Shown piece by piece: positions 22,602-37,900 of a stretch of 64,000 nucleotides of DNA. The stretch covers positions 1,550,001 to 1,614,000 of the forward strand of contig JAJFPB010000009.1 of the NCBI GenBank assembly GCA_020881915.1. The letters run 5' to 3'. The notes under the pieces were generated by a model. That model saw only the letters and a program-made list of their open reading frames with translations. It was not told where the DNA came from and did not search any database. Each line of letters starts with the position of its first letter. Within the stretch, counting starts at the first letter, position 1. This stretch comes from Paramyrothecium sp. XJ0827 (taxonomy: Eukaryota; Ascomycota; Sordariomycetes; Hypocreales; Stachybotryaceae). A program made the position numbers and the translations under genes.

Positions 22602-25600
22602 CTAGGAAACAACTTTAAGACCGTCAGGTCCGGGTGCTCCCAGGAGCGTTGAAGCTGTTTCCTGTGGTGGCTGAGACTGGGTCTCAACGGGTAGAAGAGC
22701 AACATCCGGGTCCGTAGAGAATGCTGTAATAGCATTGCAAAGAGCGTCAAACGTCTGCTCGGCAAGCACGGGAGTGATGGCTCCGTCGTTGGCATAGATG
22801 AGGCAAACCTCGATGCTCGTGGCATCCTTTGGAGTGGTGACGACGCTGAAGTCGGCCGAGTCTTCCTGTGCAGCGACGACACCGACGTCGTAGCTGTTGG
22901 GGCCAATCGTCAAGCTGCCCGTCTGGGCCATACTCTGGTGCTGGACCATGGTAGAGAAGCCGTTCGCAGCCCGTCCTTCGCCCCAGTCGGTGCATTGCTT
23001 GATGATCTCTCGGAAACCCAGCGACTCATATGGCATGTTGTCTACTTGCTGGTCTTGAATGTGTCGCAGAAGCTGGAGCACGGTCCAAGAGGTTTGATGA
23101 CGGACGCGCACAGGCACCATATTGAGGCACGGGCCGACGATGTTCTCGATGCCTGGAACGCGGGCGACGTTGCGACCGCTGATGATGTGGCCAAAGACGA
23201 CATCGGATTGTCCCGTCATTTGTGCTAGTACCACCGACCATGCGGCTTTGACAATGGTCGCGGTGGTAATGTTGAGAGAAGCGAGCGAGCGCGTCGGAAC
23301 AACCTGTTTGAGAACCTTGGTCGGGCGTGTTGCAAGGGTTGATTGTTCCCGAGAGACAACATCCGTCATAGTTGAGCCTTGAAGGAGGTCTTTCCAGTAG
23401 GTGTAGTGTTGCGGAGTGATCTTCCCGATCGCTCCGCGGACGTACTTGGCAAAGGAGGGTGCCGGCGTAATCGGCTCTCCTTCGTAGCAGGCCTTGAGTG
23501 CGCCCAGGATAGCTGGGAAGCAGACACCGTCGTATTGAGCGTGGGAGATTCTGAGGAAGATCCTGTGATGCGCTGAAGATTTCTCCAGTGCAATGATGAA
23601 GCGGACGTATGATGAGCCAGGCTGGATGACTTCGCTGCGGTTGTTCGCTTCGAGGTCGGTGGTAAATTGTTCAATATTTTCTACATCCTCATGGACCCTG
23701 ATATCGGGTTGTTGTTGACGGAGGATGACCTGTAGGTATTGCTGATCATAGGGAACAAACACTGTTCGGAGAATGTCGTAGGTTGACACGATGTTGGCAA
23801 TGCTTTCGCGAAGCAAATCAATGTTGAGGGTACCTGAGCCATCCAGGTAGAAATGATTCAGCATCCATCGGGATTCTAGCTGGCTTCCTGCAATAGAGAG
23901 AGCCTGGAAGTCTGTGGTGGGAAGCACGTCGGCAATGCTGGCTCTTGGAACCCTAGCCAGTGGGCATACATGATCACGGACGAACTGCTCCGCGTCCTTT
24001 CGGTTCAGTAAAGAGAAGGCCTCGTAGGCCTCCTCTCCTGCCATCTCAGTATCTCTCTTTGAGTACACAGTCTCGTCATCACTAGAGTTCGCTTCATACT
24101 CCTCAGCTGATTTGGTCAGCAGGCAGTGGAGCATGTCGCCGAATGAAGGGTTTTTGAAGACATCGGCAACAGTGAGAGGCAGGTCATCCTCTCTTGCGTT
24201 GCCCACCATGGCCATGGCAATGATGGAGTCGCCGCCAAGCTCGAAGAAGCTATCGTGCTCGGATATTTCGCTGTCTCCAAGGTCGAGTGTCTCTTTCCAA
24301 AGTGTTGTCAGCTTCTCTGACATTTGTCCTCGGAGACGGCTAAGGTCGCCCAGTCTCCTGGGAGCTGAAATTCCCAGAGCGTCGGATTCGATGGAGAGCT
24401 TGTTGCTTGAGAAACCATGGTTTGCAATCGTGTTCTTAACACATTGTTCAGCAGCTTGAGACAGTCGTCGGGTCAAAACTTCCTCAACCAAAGGTTGCAG
24501 AGCCGTCTTGGCAGTCTCAGCAACCATGGCTTGGAGGTCAGCGGGATCAAGAACAACAGTCTCAGGCGATTGTGGGCTACCGGCAACAATTGTCTGTGAG
24601 TTTTGAAAGAGGCGCAGTCGTGAAATGTCCTCCTCGATGTGGTCAATGAAGTCACCCAGTAAGTCGGAGAAGCTGCTGGCAAGCTCTTCGGCTTGGTCGG
24701 AGGATAGAACATCACTCCAGTAGCGGAAGAGGATACCCTCATCGTCACGTGTTGTGTTTACATTTACCGTAACGGCATATTCGCTGGGGTCGTGTGCTTC
24801 AACCGCCTCAAAGGTAATCGGTTCGGGAGCCGAGTCGGGCGACGAGCCGGCATTCTGAATTGACACAGCGGTGTTGAAGAACCCACCGCTGGTTCTTCCA
24901 AGGGTGTGGCTTACGCGAGCCAACGAAATGTGTTGATGGGGAAGACTGGCGAGGTAATCGTCCTGAGCATCACGAACAAGGTTCTTGAGGATCATACCAG
25001 ACGAAAACTGGAAGCGGAATACGAGCATGTTGATGAATGGCCCGACAATGTCGTTGATGCGCTCAATGTCCACGTCTCGGCCAGAGACAAGATATCCGAA
25101 GCAGACATCCTCTGAACTGGTGTAGCTCTTAAGCACAAGAGCCCATGCAGCCATGATCACGCTCGAAAAGGTAACACCGGCTCGTGAACAGAGTGCGTGA
25201 AGTTCGGGGAATCGGTCGAAGTCTAACGACACGGAATCGAGGCTGCGCTCTTCCTCAATTTCGCGGTTGATGGCGGGGAAGTCGGTGAATTGTGCTCCTC
25301 GTAGGTATTCCTTCCAGAAGTCGAGACTGGTGTCCATGGACTGGCGAGAGATGTATTTGATGTACTCTCTGTACGAAGGCGCATCCATGGCTGTCAAATT
25401 GTCGAGGTAGGCCTTGGTAATGTCTTGCATGATCAATGACGTAGAAGCACCGTCCGTGATCGCGTGGTTCATTTCAAGCTTCATGAATACCTTGCCCTGG
25501 GGCGTCTGGCAAATGGTAATCTCGTAGGGCAACATTGGGCCAGGTCCGGCATTGGACTTTTGCAGGGACTTCGCGTTGAGCTTTGCCATGACCTGGATTT

Positions 25601-25910
25601 CTTTGCATCGAATCAGGTTAATTCTTGTGGCACGAGGTCTCAAGACAACTTGATCGAATGTGCCACCGCGGTAAACGCTGTTGATGAAGACAGTTCTGAG
25701 CGCGGCGTGGCGATTGACCACTTGAGCGCAAGCTTGCACAAGCTTTTGCGCATCAATGCGGCCGCTACCGTCAGCTCCCAGGACTTCGACAACTGTGTGG
25801 AAGAGATATCGGCCAGGATCTTGTAGCTGGCTGAGCAGCATGCCGGTTTGCATTGGTGAGCATGGATAGATATCTTCGACCTCACTGAAGTCATTGAGTT
25901 TAAGAGCAGG
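22602..25910 (-). other. NRPS terminal unit: C6, T6, C7 without an A domain
   Basis: C6 starts with YPCSPMQTG (25855) and has NHAITDG (25455), again the post-E form. After C6 only a linker of about 100 residues, with no adenylation motif, leads to T6 (FELGGDSIIAM, about 24220). C7 follows, with TDFQALSIAG (23910) and SHAQYDG (23525), and ends close to the stop codon. Terminal C domains of fungal NRPSs often close macrocycles. T6 must be charged by an A domain elsewhere in the protein or by another enzyme, unless it is bypassed. Confidence 0.82.
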
Positions 25911-28900
25911 CAGGGTTCGTGTTGCAAGCTTCTGCAGCTCAGCATAGTTGATTGGGAGAAGTGGAACGTCGCTCAAGGTGGGCGTGGCGGCGAGGTCGCT
26001 CAGCTTCCTTGCCGTGTTTGTGAGCACGGATCGGCAGTTTGACACCCATTCGGTGATGCGGTCCTGGTGAAGCATGTGCTTGTTGTACATGAACGTGAAC
26101 TGGATGCCCTCTTCGATGATTGAGATTGAGATTTCGAAGAGTGCCATGCGACGTGTCTTCACGCCAACATCCGAAGTCAAGCTCGCTTCCTCCTCGGTCT
26201 TTGCGTAGTCGAATGACTCCAATAGAGATGCATTCTTGCCGACCTGCTGTGTGCGACCGAGGTAATTGACAAGCAGTTCCATCGGCTCATGGTTGCTAAA
26301 CTCCCGTTTCCCAGTTTCCGTGAGATAGCGGTAGGCAAAGTAAGGCCTTCCATTGCTCTCAACGCTGCGACGGACATCCTTTACTCTGCGGACAGAGTCA
26401 ATGTTATCCTCTAGGTTGTCCAGAGAGATCTGAATCGGGCACAGTGAGGTGAACCATCCCACAGTCTGCGAGATGTCAATCGACGCGTCCCAAGGCTCGC
26501 GTCCGTGGCCTTCGTTGAAAAGCGCAGGTAGATCTCGCTCTGTGAATGTCAGTCCGAAGGACTGCAACAAAGTCGAAATGAACAGGTCAAGAGGCTCTGT
26601 TCGGAGAGACTTGTGGCAGTCTCCAAGTGCCAGAGAAACGATGTTAGCGTCTGATAAAACGAAAGACTGGCTTGTTGCATCTCCATATGAGTTGTCAGCA
26701 TCCGCCATTCCCCAGAAGCCGAGATTGGCAGGCTCAACACGGAATGGCAACGCAGAGCCACCGCGCATTTCCAGAGATATCGCTTGCTGAGCTTGGGATT
26801 CGCACCAACCCTGGAAGGAGAAAGGTTTGACGGGGCTCAGTGCGGCAGTGGTGAGGTGAGTCTCGAGGTCCTGGATGATGTTGAGCCAGGAGACAACGTC
26901 TACGACAAGATGGTGTGCGATCAAAGAAACAACCTGAGAGCCATCTGTTTGTTGGAAAATATCGACAATCATCAATGGGCCCGACACAATGTCAATGCTC
27001 TTCTGGCTGGACGCAATCAGCGAAGTCATTTGAGACTCGTGAGTCACATTGTGAAAGTTGAAGCGGTAGGACGCCTCTACATTTGACGAGATCAACTGGA
27101 CCCAGTTGCCCTCTGGTGTCTTAGAAAATCGTGATCGGAGCATAGAGTGCCTCCGAATGAGGGCATGGACAGCATTTTCGAGATCTTGGATCTCAATTGC
27201 GCGCTTGATATGCAGCAGCTGGCTCTGGTTGAAGTGGTCTCCCTTCTCCTTGTTATGACTGTTGTTGAAGTAAAGCTGCTGAATTGGTGACAGCGCGAAG
27301 GTCTGGTCTACCTGTTCTTCATAGGCAGAAATGTCTAATTGCGCCCGACGATTCTCAGTGTCTATGAGAGCTGCCAGCTCGGTTATAGACTTGCTCTTGA
27401 TTATCTCTTGCAGCGATAGTCTAATATGGTGCTCGCGGCACCGAGTCATGACCTGCATTGCGGTAATCGAGTCTCCACCCAGGCTGATGAAGGACTGATT
27501 GATGGCCATTGTTTCCTCCGTGACATTGAGGATTGTTGACCAGATGCTCCTCAGAAGTTGGCCGGTGGATGTTTCGGGCTCGCCAATTTCTTCGCTGCCA
27601 TCTTCGGTGATAGCTCTCTTATAAGTGTCCATATCCATATCATTGACCCATGACTGCACAAGTGTTCTGTTGAGCTTGCCAGACACCAAGAGCGGAATGG
27701 CTTCGACAACAAGCCAAGCCGTCGGCACCATGTACGGTGGTAGCGTCTCCGCCAGGCTATTCTGGATAGCAGAGACGCTGACCCGAGCAGCTTCCTTTTG
27801 AGACGCAGAGATTGGAACACATTCTGACGGTACAATCAACGAATCAGCTGAAGCAAGTCCGTGGAGAGAAACGACGGCCGTGAGGCGGTTCTTGCAGATT
27901 CCGGACTTCGGCAGGCTCACAAGCGAGTGTCGGATGCGAGGGTCGGACTCGAGGTTCGCCTCGATCTCTCCAAGCTCCATTCGTTGGCCGTGAAGCTTCA
28001 CTTGATGGTCCTTGCGGCCCATGAAAGTCAGGCTTCCATCGGGACGATACTTGACCAAGTCTCCCGTCTTATACAGCCGCATAGACTGTCCCTCCCTGTC
28101 CTTGAATAGACTTGCCCACTGAGGATTGCTGATGAATGACTCGGCAGTTTTGGCCCGGTTGTTGAGGTAGCCACGCGCCACGATAGGACCATCTATGAGC
28201 AATTCACCGACGCAACCAAGGGGAACGAGGTAGTTGTGATCTCTGGGATCGACCACCCAAGTGTGACCACCATCCATTGCACGACCGATGTTCGTATAAT
28301 CTTTCTGGAGGGAGACATCGGCGTTGGATACGGCAAAGATGGTGCATTCGGCTGGGCCATAGCCGTTCATTAAAGTAATCTTGTCGGCCCATGTCTTGAT
28401 TGTTTCCGGCGTCAGAGCCTCACCACCACAGACAAGCGTCTGCAGTGTCTTGAAAGACAATGGGTCAAGAATGTTTGCGACCGAAGGCGTAAGGAACGCC
28501 CAGGTGGCACCCAGAGAGTTGATAGCCTGCGACAAATCTCCAGTTCGCATTTCTTCGCTGGGAACACAGAGGCATGCACCGGTAGTGAATGCGCCAAAAG
28601 TCTCTCCCATGGCAATGTCAAATGCGTATGACGTGAAGTGGAACACCCTAGAGGTTGGCTTGAGATCCATACGCTTCATGTATGCCTTTGAGCTCGTGCA
28701 GAAAGAGTGGTGTTCGATCACTACTCCCTTGGGTTTCCCTGTGCTTCCAGAAGTGTAAATGACAAATGCGGCGTCTCGAGGTCGAACAACAGGCAGGCCC
28801 TGCGAGCCAATATTCTCCTCAGGCAGGGTGATAGTGAAGAGGCTGTTGTTGACAAGTACCACTGTGCTGGCGAGGCCAGTGAAGCGGTCCTGGTAGTTTG

Positions 28901-31900
28901 GCGAACACAGCACGAGGTCTGCATTACAATCACGTACGATATCAGCATGACGCGCTGGGGGGTGGGCAGGGTCGAGGGGCACTAGAGTGCCTCCAGCAAG
29001 CGATACAGCGAGCATAGATACCGAAGTCCATAGGCTTTTGTCCATGCAGCATGGAACAAAGGTCTCAGTCTGGACGCCCTGCCGCCTCAAGAACCGGGCA
29101 AGGCGAGTTGCATGCTTGCGAAGACCATCATAGCTCAACTCGCCATCCCAAGCGTGTATGGCAGTGGCATAAGGAAACTTGGAAGAAGCTTCCATGAAGA
29201 GGCTTGGAATGGCGTGCTCCACATGCTCGAATGTGAATTCATTCCAATCTTGGATGATCTCTAGATCTTCTGGACTGCAGAGGCGCAGCTCCGCGACTTT
29301 GCGAACAGGTTGTCGAGTCGAATCAATCAGTTGTTGGACCAGAGCGTTGAACTGGTGAACGATGCGCTCAACTTGCCAGCTCGTGATGACGGTGTCATGG
29401 TGATGGACAGTCAAGATCAGGTTTTGGGCCTCGATGCCACACTCAATAACAAGCGGATACGTGAAGAAGTTCTTCATGTCCGAGTCGCTCTCCACGGGCT
29501 TCATCATTGGCTCGTCGTCAGTGATGTCCTCGGCTGTCTGGATGACCAACAAGTTGTTGAAGTCACAAGCAATTGACATCGTCTTATTGAGACGCTTGAT
29601 ATTCTGCAGGCCTGCATGTTGGTATGGAATGACTTCTGCTGCCTGCTCGTGGAGATTTTCGAGGAATTTCGCGACGGTAATGTCCCTGTCAATTTGAACA
29701 CGCACCGGCACAGTGGTTAGGGTAGGACCGAGAATGTCGCCAATGCCGTTCACGGCAATATCCCGCCCAGAAAGGGTCTCTCCAAAGACCACATCGTCAG
29801 ATCCAGTTTGAGACCCAACAACAAGGGCCCAGGCAGCACGGATGATGGTGGGGATTGTGATATCCATGCCGAGGCTGTCCTTGCTGTATGGGATTGCATG
29901 CTTCAACGTGACGCTGGATTCTGTAGTGTCTGTGGCCGCCGTGAGCACTGGCGGGAAGTGTGAGGGAGACGCTCCGTGAAATCTGGACCTCCAGAACTCG
30001 TTTGAGGCTTGGACATTCACATCGGCCAAGTACTTGGCGAAGTTGGCAAACGGAACAACAGGAACGACCGAGCTGACTTGGTCTTGCTGATAAAACTCCT
30101 CAACAAGCTTCATTATGGTTGGCATGCTCCAAGCATCATACAATGCATGATGGACCGTCCACACGAAGTAGTTGGCATCAGCTTCGCGGACCAGCGTGTA
30201 TTGCGCCAGTGCACCGCCATTTCGTCCGGGGACAGAAGTTGTACGACCCAAAGCAGATGTCAGACTGGCCGCAGTGCCCCAAGAAATGGGCTGCGGTTGC
30301 AAAACTACCAGGTAAAAGCGCAAGGATTTCGAGTTGACAATACGTGACCTCAAGATGTCGACATGGTTGACAGTCTTCTGCCATGCAAGCTTGAATCGGT
30401 CGATGTCAATGGTCTTTGGTAGCTCGTACACGTTCTCAGCGACATAGGCGCCGGGCTGCTGGAGTGACATCGTCAGAAGTCCCTCTTGAAGAGAGCTGCA
30501 AGGGTAGACGTCCTGAATTTGGGGCTTCTGAACGTCACAGAGGTCTGCGAGTTCGTCGAGCAGTAAAGAGGGAGAAGCAACATCTCTTAACAGTGACATA
30601 GCCTTGACCATTGTAGTACTGGCGTCGTTAAGCGGTCCACATGCCAGAGCCATTTCGGAGAGTTTTGAATGCCTGAAAACGTCGATGACGGTCAGGGCAA
30701 TTCGTTCTGCCCTTGCAGCACCCACCAGCTTCATGGCACTGACGGAGTCGCCACCAAGCCTGAAGAAGCTGTCGTCCTTGCTGATTGATTTGGTGCTGAG
30801 ATTCAAGACCTTTTGCCAGACCTTTTGAAGTTTGACCTGCATGAGGGTAGTAGGCTTTCGCTTCTGGGTGGCGCCGGCAAGCTTGTAGCCGGAAATGTTT
30901 TGAAGTGGGATCTTCTGCACAATTGACTTCAATCGCTGCCGGTCCAGCTTTCCAGAGAGGGTCCAGGGCATCTTCGTGACGGGAATAAAGATGGTTGGAA
31001 CCATGTATGACGGGAGAGCGCTTCCGAGAGCCAGCTTGAGCGACTCACCCAAAGCAATAGTCGAAGGGGACATGGGTAGCAAGATTTCATCGATTTCCGA
31101 CGCGAAGCTTTGGCTTGTATCGTCTTGATCAAGCTGCTCCTCAACAGTGAAGAATACAGCCAGTGCTTTTGTGGAAGTCTTGCTTTGAGGGACAACCAGA
31201 TCCACCGTCGACTGGGCATCAGCCGGGAGGTTGACCTTGACATGGTGTTCAATCTCGCCGAGCTCAATGCGCTGCCCATTGAGTTTGATCTGCGTGTCTT
31301 TGCGACCCACGTAGTTAATGGAGCCGTCAGAGTTGTAGGCAACGAGATCACCGGTCTTGTACATGCGGTCTCTGCGATTTCCAGGCAATTTCATGTCCTC
31401 CCGCCATTGCGGATAGTCGATGAAGGCCTGCTGTGTCTTGGCCTCGTTGTTCAGGTAGCCTCTGGCCACGATGGGGCCCTCCACTACCAGTTCGCCGATG
31501 CTGCCGATGGGCATGAGGCGGTTGTGGTTGCGTGGGTCAACAACCCAGCTACGGCTTCCAACTGCATGGCCAATGCAAGCTGGCTCTCTGTTTAGCACAG
31601 TGCCGTTCTCGTCGACCTTGGTGCTTGTTGCGGCAATGACAGACGTTTCACTTGGTCCGTAGGCATTAACAAGCGCAGCTTCATTCGCCCATTTAGTGAT
31701 ATGGTCGCGCGACATGGCCTCGCCGCCAGTGACGAGAACTTTGAGACTGGGCACACTTCCTGGCTTGAGGACATTGGCTACCGAGGGTGTCAGGAGCGTC
31801 CAGTTGACATCAAAGTCCCTGATCACAGCTGCCAGGTCATTGAGGCGGTCTTGGTCGCTAGGGATACAAATGCAACCGCCCACTAAGAGGGTAGACAAGA

Positions 31901-34900
31901 TCTCCATAATACTGGCATCGAATGTGTGAGAAGCGAACTGCAACACGCGAGACGTGGAAGTCATCTTGATCGCTTTGGCATGAGCAGTTCCACCGGTGGT
32001 GAAGGCACCATGTTCAATGATGGTGCCCTTGGGTAATCCCGTGGTTCCAGATGTGAAGATGATGTAGGCTGGGTTCTTGTACCCCACTTGGACTTGAGGC
32101 GATGCTGCGGAAAGCTCTGGCAGCAACGACATTGAAGTTTGACTGAGGGCAAATGTCTTGACACCTGAGCTCTCGAACTTCTTCTGCAGTGACGGCGAGC
32201 ATAAGATGAGCTCGGCACCAACGTTCTGCAGGAGGTAGCTGATACGCTCAGGTGGATGAGCCGGATCCAAGGGGACAAATGCTCCGCCAGCCTTGAGAAC
32301 ACCCATCATAGCGACAACGGTCCAGGCTGACTTTTCGAAGCAAAGTGGCACGTAAGTCTCGGCCTTGACTCCAAGCGATACCAGATGTTGAGCGAGTCGC
32401 GATGCTAGGACGTTCAGCTCATTGTAGGTAAGACGAGCATCCCAGGCGTGGACAGCCGGGGTCTCATCAGGCTGTTGCTGGGCATTGTGCTCGAAAACGT
32501 GGTGAACACATTGGTTCAGAGCCTCTGGCTCTTGTTGGTTCCAGGTCTCCAATTGCTGTGAACAGTGTGCGCTCAGGACATTGAGGTCCCCGATTGGACC
32601 CAGTGGCTCGTGAGAAACCAGTGAGGTGAGGATCTGGTCAAACGTTGAGGCGATGTTTTTGGCCTGCTGGGCAGAGATCTTGTCTGTCCAGTAGCACAGC
32701 TGAAGCTCTGCGCTAGAGTCCCATACCTCAACATTCACGGTGATGTCGTATTCACTCGGGTCCTGAGCATTGCTGACATCGAATGAGAGTTGATCTGTTG
32801 CCATTGTCTTGGACACGGACCGTCTTTGGAAGGAGTAGGCGGTGTTGAATAGCGGAGAGTTGGAAGTATTCATCTCGTGTTGGATGTCTGCCAGTGAAAC
32901 GTGCTTGTGGAGCATGCTCTCCATGAGGTCTTTTTGGACCCCTTGGAGCACGTCGCCAATGCTAGTTGCAGGGTTGAGATGAACTCGGCAAATGAGCATG
33001 TTGATGAACACGCCGATGGCCTGGTCAATGTCGCGAACAGGTACGTCTCGGCCAGCTACCAGGTAGCCGAAGCAAACATCGTCAAGCCCTGTGTATGATT
33101 GGAGAACGAGGGCCCAGGCAAGTTGCAGTACGTTGGAGAGTGTAACGCCCCTCTCGTTGCAGAAAGCTTGCAGCTCCGAAGCGTGAGAAATCTGTTGATC
33201 AACAGCCTGGAGAGACTTAGACTCTTTGGAGCCATCATTGAGAGTCGGGAAGTAGCAAGGCTCGACTCCACTGAGGTAGTTCTTCCAGTAATCTACCGTC
33301 TTTGATGTTGTTCCACGCTGCAGATAAGCGATGTAATCTTCGTAGACAGAAAGGGTTGACAGAGGCAGCTTGCCCTCGTAAGCCAAGGCGAGGTCACGGA
33401 ACAGGATTGGCATGGAAGTTCCGTCCGAAATAGCGTGGCTCATCTCGAGGACACACGTCACCTTGCCCTCTGAGGTCTTGCACACTCTGAGGCGATGTGG
33501 CGGCTTGTTCTCCGGGAGGCGCATTGATGCATCAACGCTCAGCCTCTCAGACACCTCATCGTCGCTGCACTCGAAGGCAGATATGGTAGGCCGGTGTTTC
33601 TTGAGGACTATTTGATCGAGGGCCCCTTCCTGCAGCAAGCTGCCTACAAAGACAGTACGAAGCGTCGAGTGGCGCTGCACCACAGATTGCCAAGCATCGA
33701 TAAGGCGCTGGACATTGACGCTGTGAGTTGATTCTGTGGGTTTGACTTCAAATGTAACCGAATATGCGTAGTAGTCGGGGTTCTTGATTTGAGTGAAGAG
33801 GATGCCCTGTTGAACAGGCGAGCAAGGATATGCGGCGTCAATATCATTCAGAGAGTCAACACCGAGCAGAGGCAGCTTCTCCTGGATCTGTGCTACACCA
33901 TTGAATCCAAGTGGAAGGAGAGGGAAGTCAGCCATAGTAGGCTTGGGAATGCTCTCGGAGAGTCTTTCGACTGCCTCGGTGATGGATGTTCGGCACAAAG
34001 CAATCCAGTCACGGATCGAATCCTGGTGCTTCATGTGCTTATTGAAGGAGAAGCTGAAGTTAAAACATCCTCCAATGACGGAGGCCGAGATCTCAATGAG
34101 AGAGAGACGGGGCACGGTCTCGTCGATGTCAGTCAAAGAGTTGACCGAATCCATCATACTGCCTTCCAGTGTCTTGAAAACAGAATCGGCGCGATCCACC
34201 TGCTGCGACTGTCCGAGGAAGTTGAAAGCAATTTCCACGGGTGATGAATCAGGCTTCTGGCCGTCTTGAGATAAAAGACGATGGGCAAAGTAGGGTCGGC
34301 CCTTGCCGGGGATCCTGCGCCTAAGATCCTTGACCCACGTCACAACATCGAGCAGGTCTGTTTCTGCTGGTGCCGAAGCAGGCAGGAAGACTGGGCACAA
34401 GGTAGTGAACCAACCTACGGTGCGAGACAGGTCAATGTTCTCATCCCATGGCTCCCTACCATGACCTTCGTTGAAGATTGACGGGACGTGAGGACGATCA
34501 GTGAAGGTTTGGCGGAAGGATGCCAGTAGCGAAGCCAGCAAAACATCTACAGCATCGGTCTTGAGAGCGTGGTGGCAGGGTCCAAGAAGCTGAATTGAGT
34601 GTTCTGGGTCGATCACAAAGGCTTCGGTAATGGAGTCGCCGTGGACATTTGGCGCACCCTGCATACCCCAGTATGAGAGGTCATCTGAAGGCAAGTCGAG
34701 GCTAGGGAACACGCGATCAAGCGTAGCATTTTGCGCTTGTTCGATTTGCAGGGAGTTCCATGTTTGGAATGAAAGAGGTTTGGATAGGCTAGAAGCGCTT
34801 GAGGTCAATAACGTCTCAAGATCCTGGAGGATGATGTGCCATGAGACGACATCTATAACGAGATGGTGCGCGACAAATACGACCACTTGCTGGCGAGTCT

Positions 34901-37900
34901 CTGCCATTTCGAACAGATCGGCTGCGAACAAAGGTCCGTCCTGGATGTTGAGGCACTTTTGGCTTTCCTCAATCAGGGTGGAGAGGTGGCCCTCCGTAAC
35001 GCCTGTGTGTTCTCGCAAACGGTATGATCCGTTGATATCGTTTGTGATGCGTTGCGACCACACTCCATCGGACAGTGAGAAGCGGGCTCTAAGCATGCTA
35101 TGTGTGTCAATGATGCGCTCCAATGCCGTTGACAGCTCTTCGGGCTTGACATGACGCCTGGTGCCCAAAAGGGCACTTTGGTTGAATTGAGTAGAACCAG
35201 TGTTCAAAGACTGGAAATAGAGCTTCTGAATTGGTGAGAGAGCGAACAGCTTATCCACCTCCTCAGTCTCATATACCACTTCTTCAGTAATCATGGTCGC
35301 ACGAGTAGCAAGCTCAACGATTGACTTGCTCTGCATAATCTGAGGAACTGTGACACCGATATTCGACGATCGACAAATAGCCATCAATTGCATTGCGGAT
35401 ATGGAGTCGCCGCCCAAATGGAGGAAAGACTGGGTGAAGGGGATTCTCTCCACATCTTGGTTGAGAGCCTTGGACCAGGCAGTTCTCAAGATCTGTTCCA
35501 TCTCGGAAGCCTCTCTGTCCAAGGCAGCGGCGCTCTCCTCCGTGTCAAGTATTAGCTGGTGTGCCTCATCGCTCAAAGCCTCAACCCAGCTGATGACACG
35601 TCGTCGATCAAGCTTACCAGACGGCAAGAGTGGGAGATGGTCCACGATGATCCACCTTGACGGAATCATGTACGATGGGAGATTTCTTGCGACTCTCTCT
35701 CGGATGCCTGCCAAGTATGAAGTGGATGAATGTTTTGGGACAAGCTGCATCTCGCCCTCTTTGCCTGAGCTTGGTAGTGCTTTCAAGGACAAAACGGCGA
35801 TGAGTCGCTTGACGCAGAGGCCTGAGGTCGGGATGGCAGCAAGGCCATATTGTACAGCCTGGTCTGCGCCAAGGTGGTGCTCGACTTCTGACAGCTCGAG
35901 ACGCTGGCCGTTAAGCTTGACTTGGTTATCCTTGCGACCCTGGAAGAGGATGGTTCCATTCTCGGCCAGCTTGACCAAGTCACCTGTCTTGTACATTCTT
36001 CTCTCCGCGCTGAGACCGGGAATCGTGAACTGAGCGCACCATGCCGGGTTGACGATGAAAGATGCTGCCGTCTTCTCGGGGTTCTTGAGGTATCCTCGAG
36101 CCAGGATGGGGCCTTCCACCACAAGCTCGCCAACAGCGCCGATGGGGACCAGCCTGTCATGATTGTCGGCATCTGTGACCCAACACAGACCGCCAACCGC
36201 TTCACCGATATTGGATGGGCCAGATGCGAAGGTCACTTTTGGGTTCACGGCGGCCACCACGGCTGTCTCGCTGGGCCCATAGGCGTTCATGAGAATGACG
36301 GAGGGCGCCGACCAGGCCGCGATATGAGCGGAAGACATGGCCTCTCCTCCAAGTACAAGCGTCTTGAGTTGAGGAACCAACGACGGCCGGATCAACTGAG
36401 CAACAGATGGGGTGAGAAGGGCCCAGTTGACATCCATTCGGTTTATTGTACCAGCGATGTCATTGATCCTTTCATCGTCGCTGGGTATGCATACCGTACC
36501 GCCTCTAATCAAGGCCGTCAATATCTCCATGATGCTCGCGTCGAAGGTGTAGGACGCAAATTGCAAGACCCTAGAAGATTCATTCATGCCCATGGCAGCA
36601 CCATGAGCCATGGCGCTGGTGCAAAAGGCAGCGTGTTCCACGATGGTTCCTTTTGGTTTACCGGTCGTGCCAGATGTGAAGATTACATATGCTGCACTGC
36701 TGGGAGACGAGCCAGAGGAAACCTGCCCTGCTGGAGCAAGGCCGTTGATGAGATCTTGCGTAATGGATATCGCTTTGGGCCCGAAGTTGGCGCATTTCTC
36801 AACATGCTTCGCAGAGCACAGGATGATGCCGGCTTCTACGTCGGAGAGAATGCCGCTAATTCGTGCTTCGGGATGTGCCGGGTCCAGAGGGACAAAGGCT
36901 GCTCCAGACTTCAAAACAGCAAGCATAGAGACAACAACAAGCGCTGACTTCTCAAAGCAGAGGGGCACGATAGATTCAGCGCCAACACCATGCTCCAGAA
37001 GCAGCGAGGCGAGACGAGAGGACATGGAGTCGAGCTCTGTGTACGTCAGAGTCAGATCCCATCCGTGTACAGCAGGTTTGTCTTGGTCCTGGCGTTGGGC
37101 TTGGTCTTGGATCATCTCATGGATCTGGCGCTCGATGAGAGATGGCATGGTGCTATTCCATCTCTGCAATGTTTCGCTGTCAACCGGACTAAGCATGCCC
37201 AGGCGCCCAATTTGCTCGTCGCTCATGTGTGTGGAGCTCATTGCGTCTAGCATGAACGCGAAATGGTCCATGACACGGTTCATCTGCCACTCTGAGATGA
37301 CCTTTTCATCGAAGTGAACCACAGTTTCTACCTCCTGGTCGTCAACATGGCACGACAACATCACTGGGTAGGTGTAGAAGTTGGTTCCCGCCATTTCGTC
37401 CTTCTGCTCCATCCAGAAAGGATCCGAATCATCCCTGGACCCGTTGTTGATCGCAATGAGGTTTTGCGCTCCGCATGCGATTGCGGCGTCTCCATCCAAA
37501 CGCTTGATGCGCTGGATGCCAGCAAATTGGTGTGACATGGTCTCTGCTGACTGAGTCTGGATAGTGCGAAGGAATTTAGAGACCTTGTCTGACGACTCAA
37601 GCTGGATACGACTTGGCACGGTCGCTAGGGTTGCTCCAAGCATGTCCTCAATTCCGGGAACGGGTGCATCACGACCCGTCAGGGTCTCCCAGAAGACGAC
37701 ATCGTTAGCTGCAGAGTATGCCGAGACAGTGAGCGCCCAGGCTGCGCGAACTCTTGTTGCGGTCGTGATTTCCGATCCAACTTGTTTGTGGAGATAGGCC
37801 TTGTGGATTAGCATACTGCTTGCGCTTGCCTGATAATCTGGGCTCGGCAGTCGAGGGAAATGCTGAGTAGAAATGTTTGAGAGCCGAGATTGCCAGAAAC

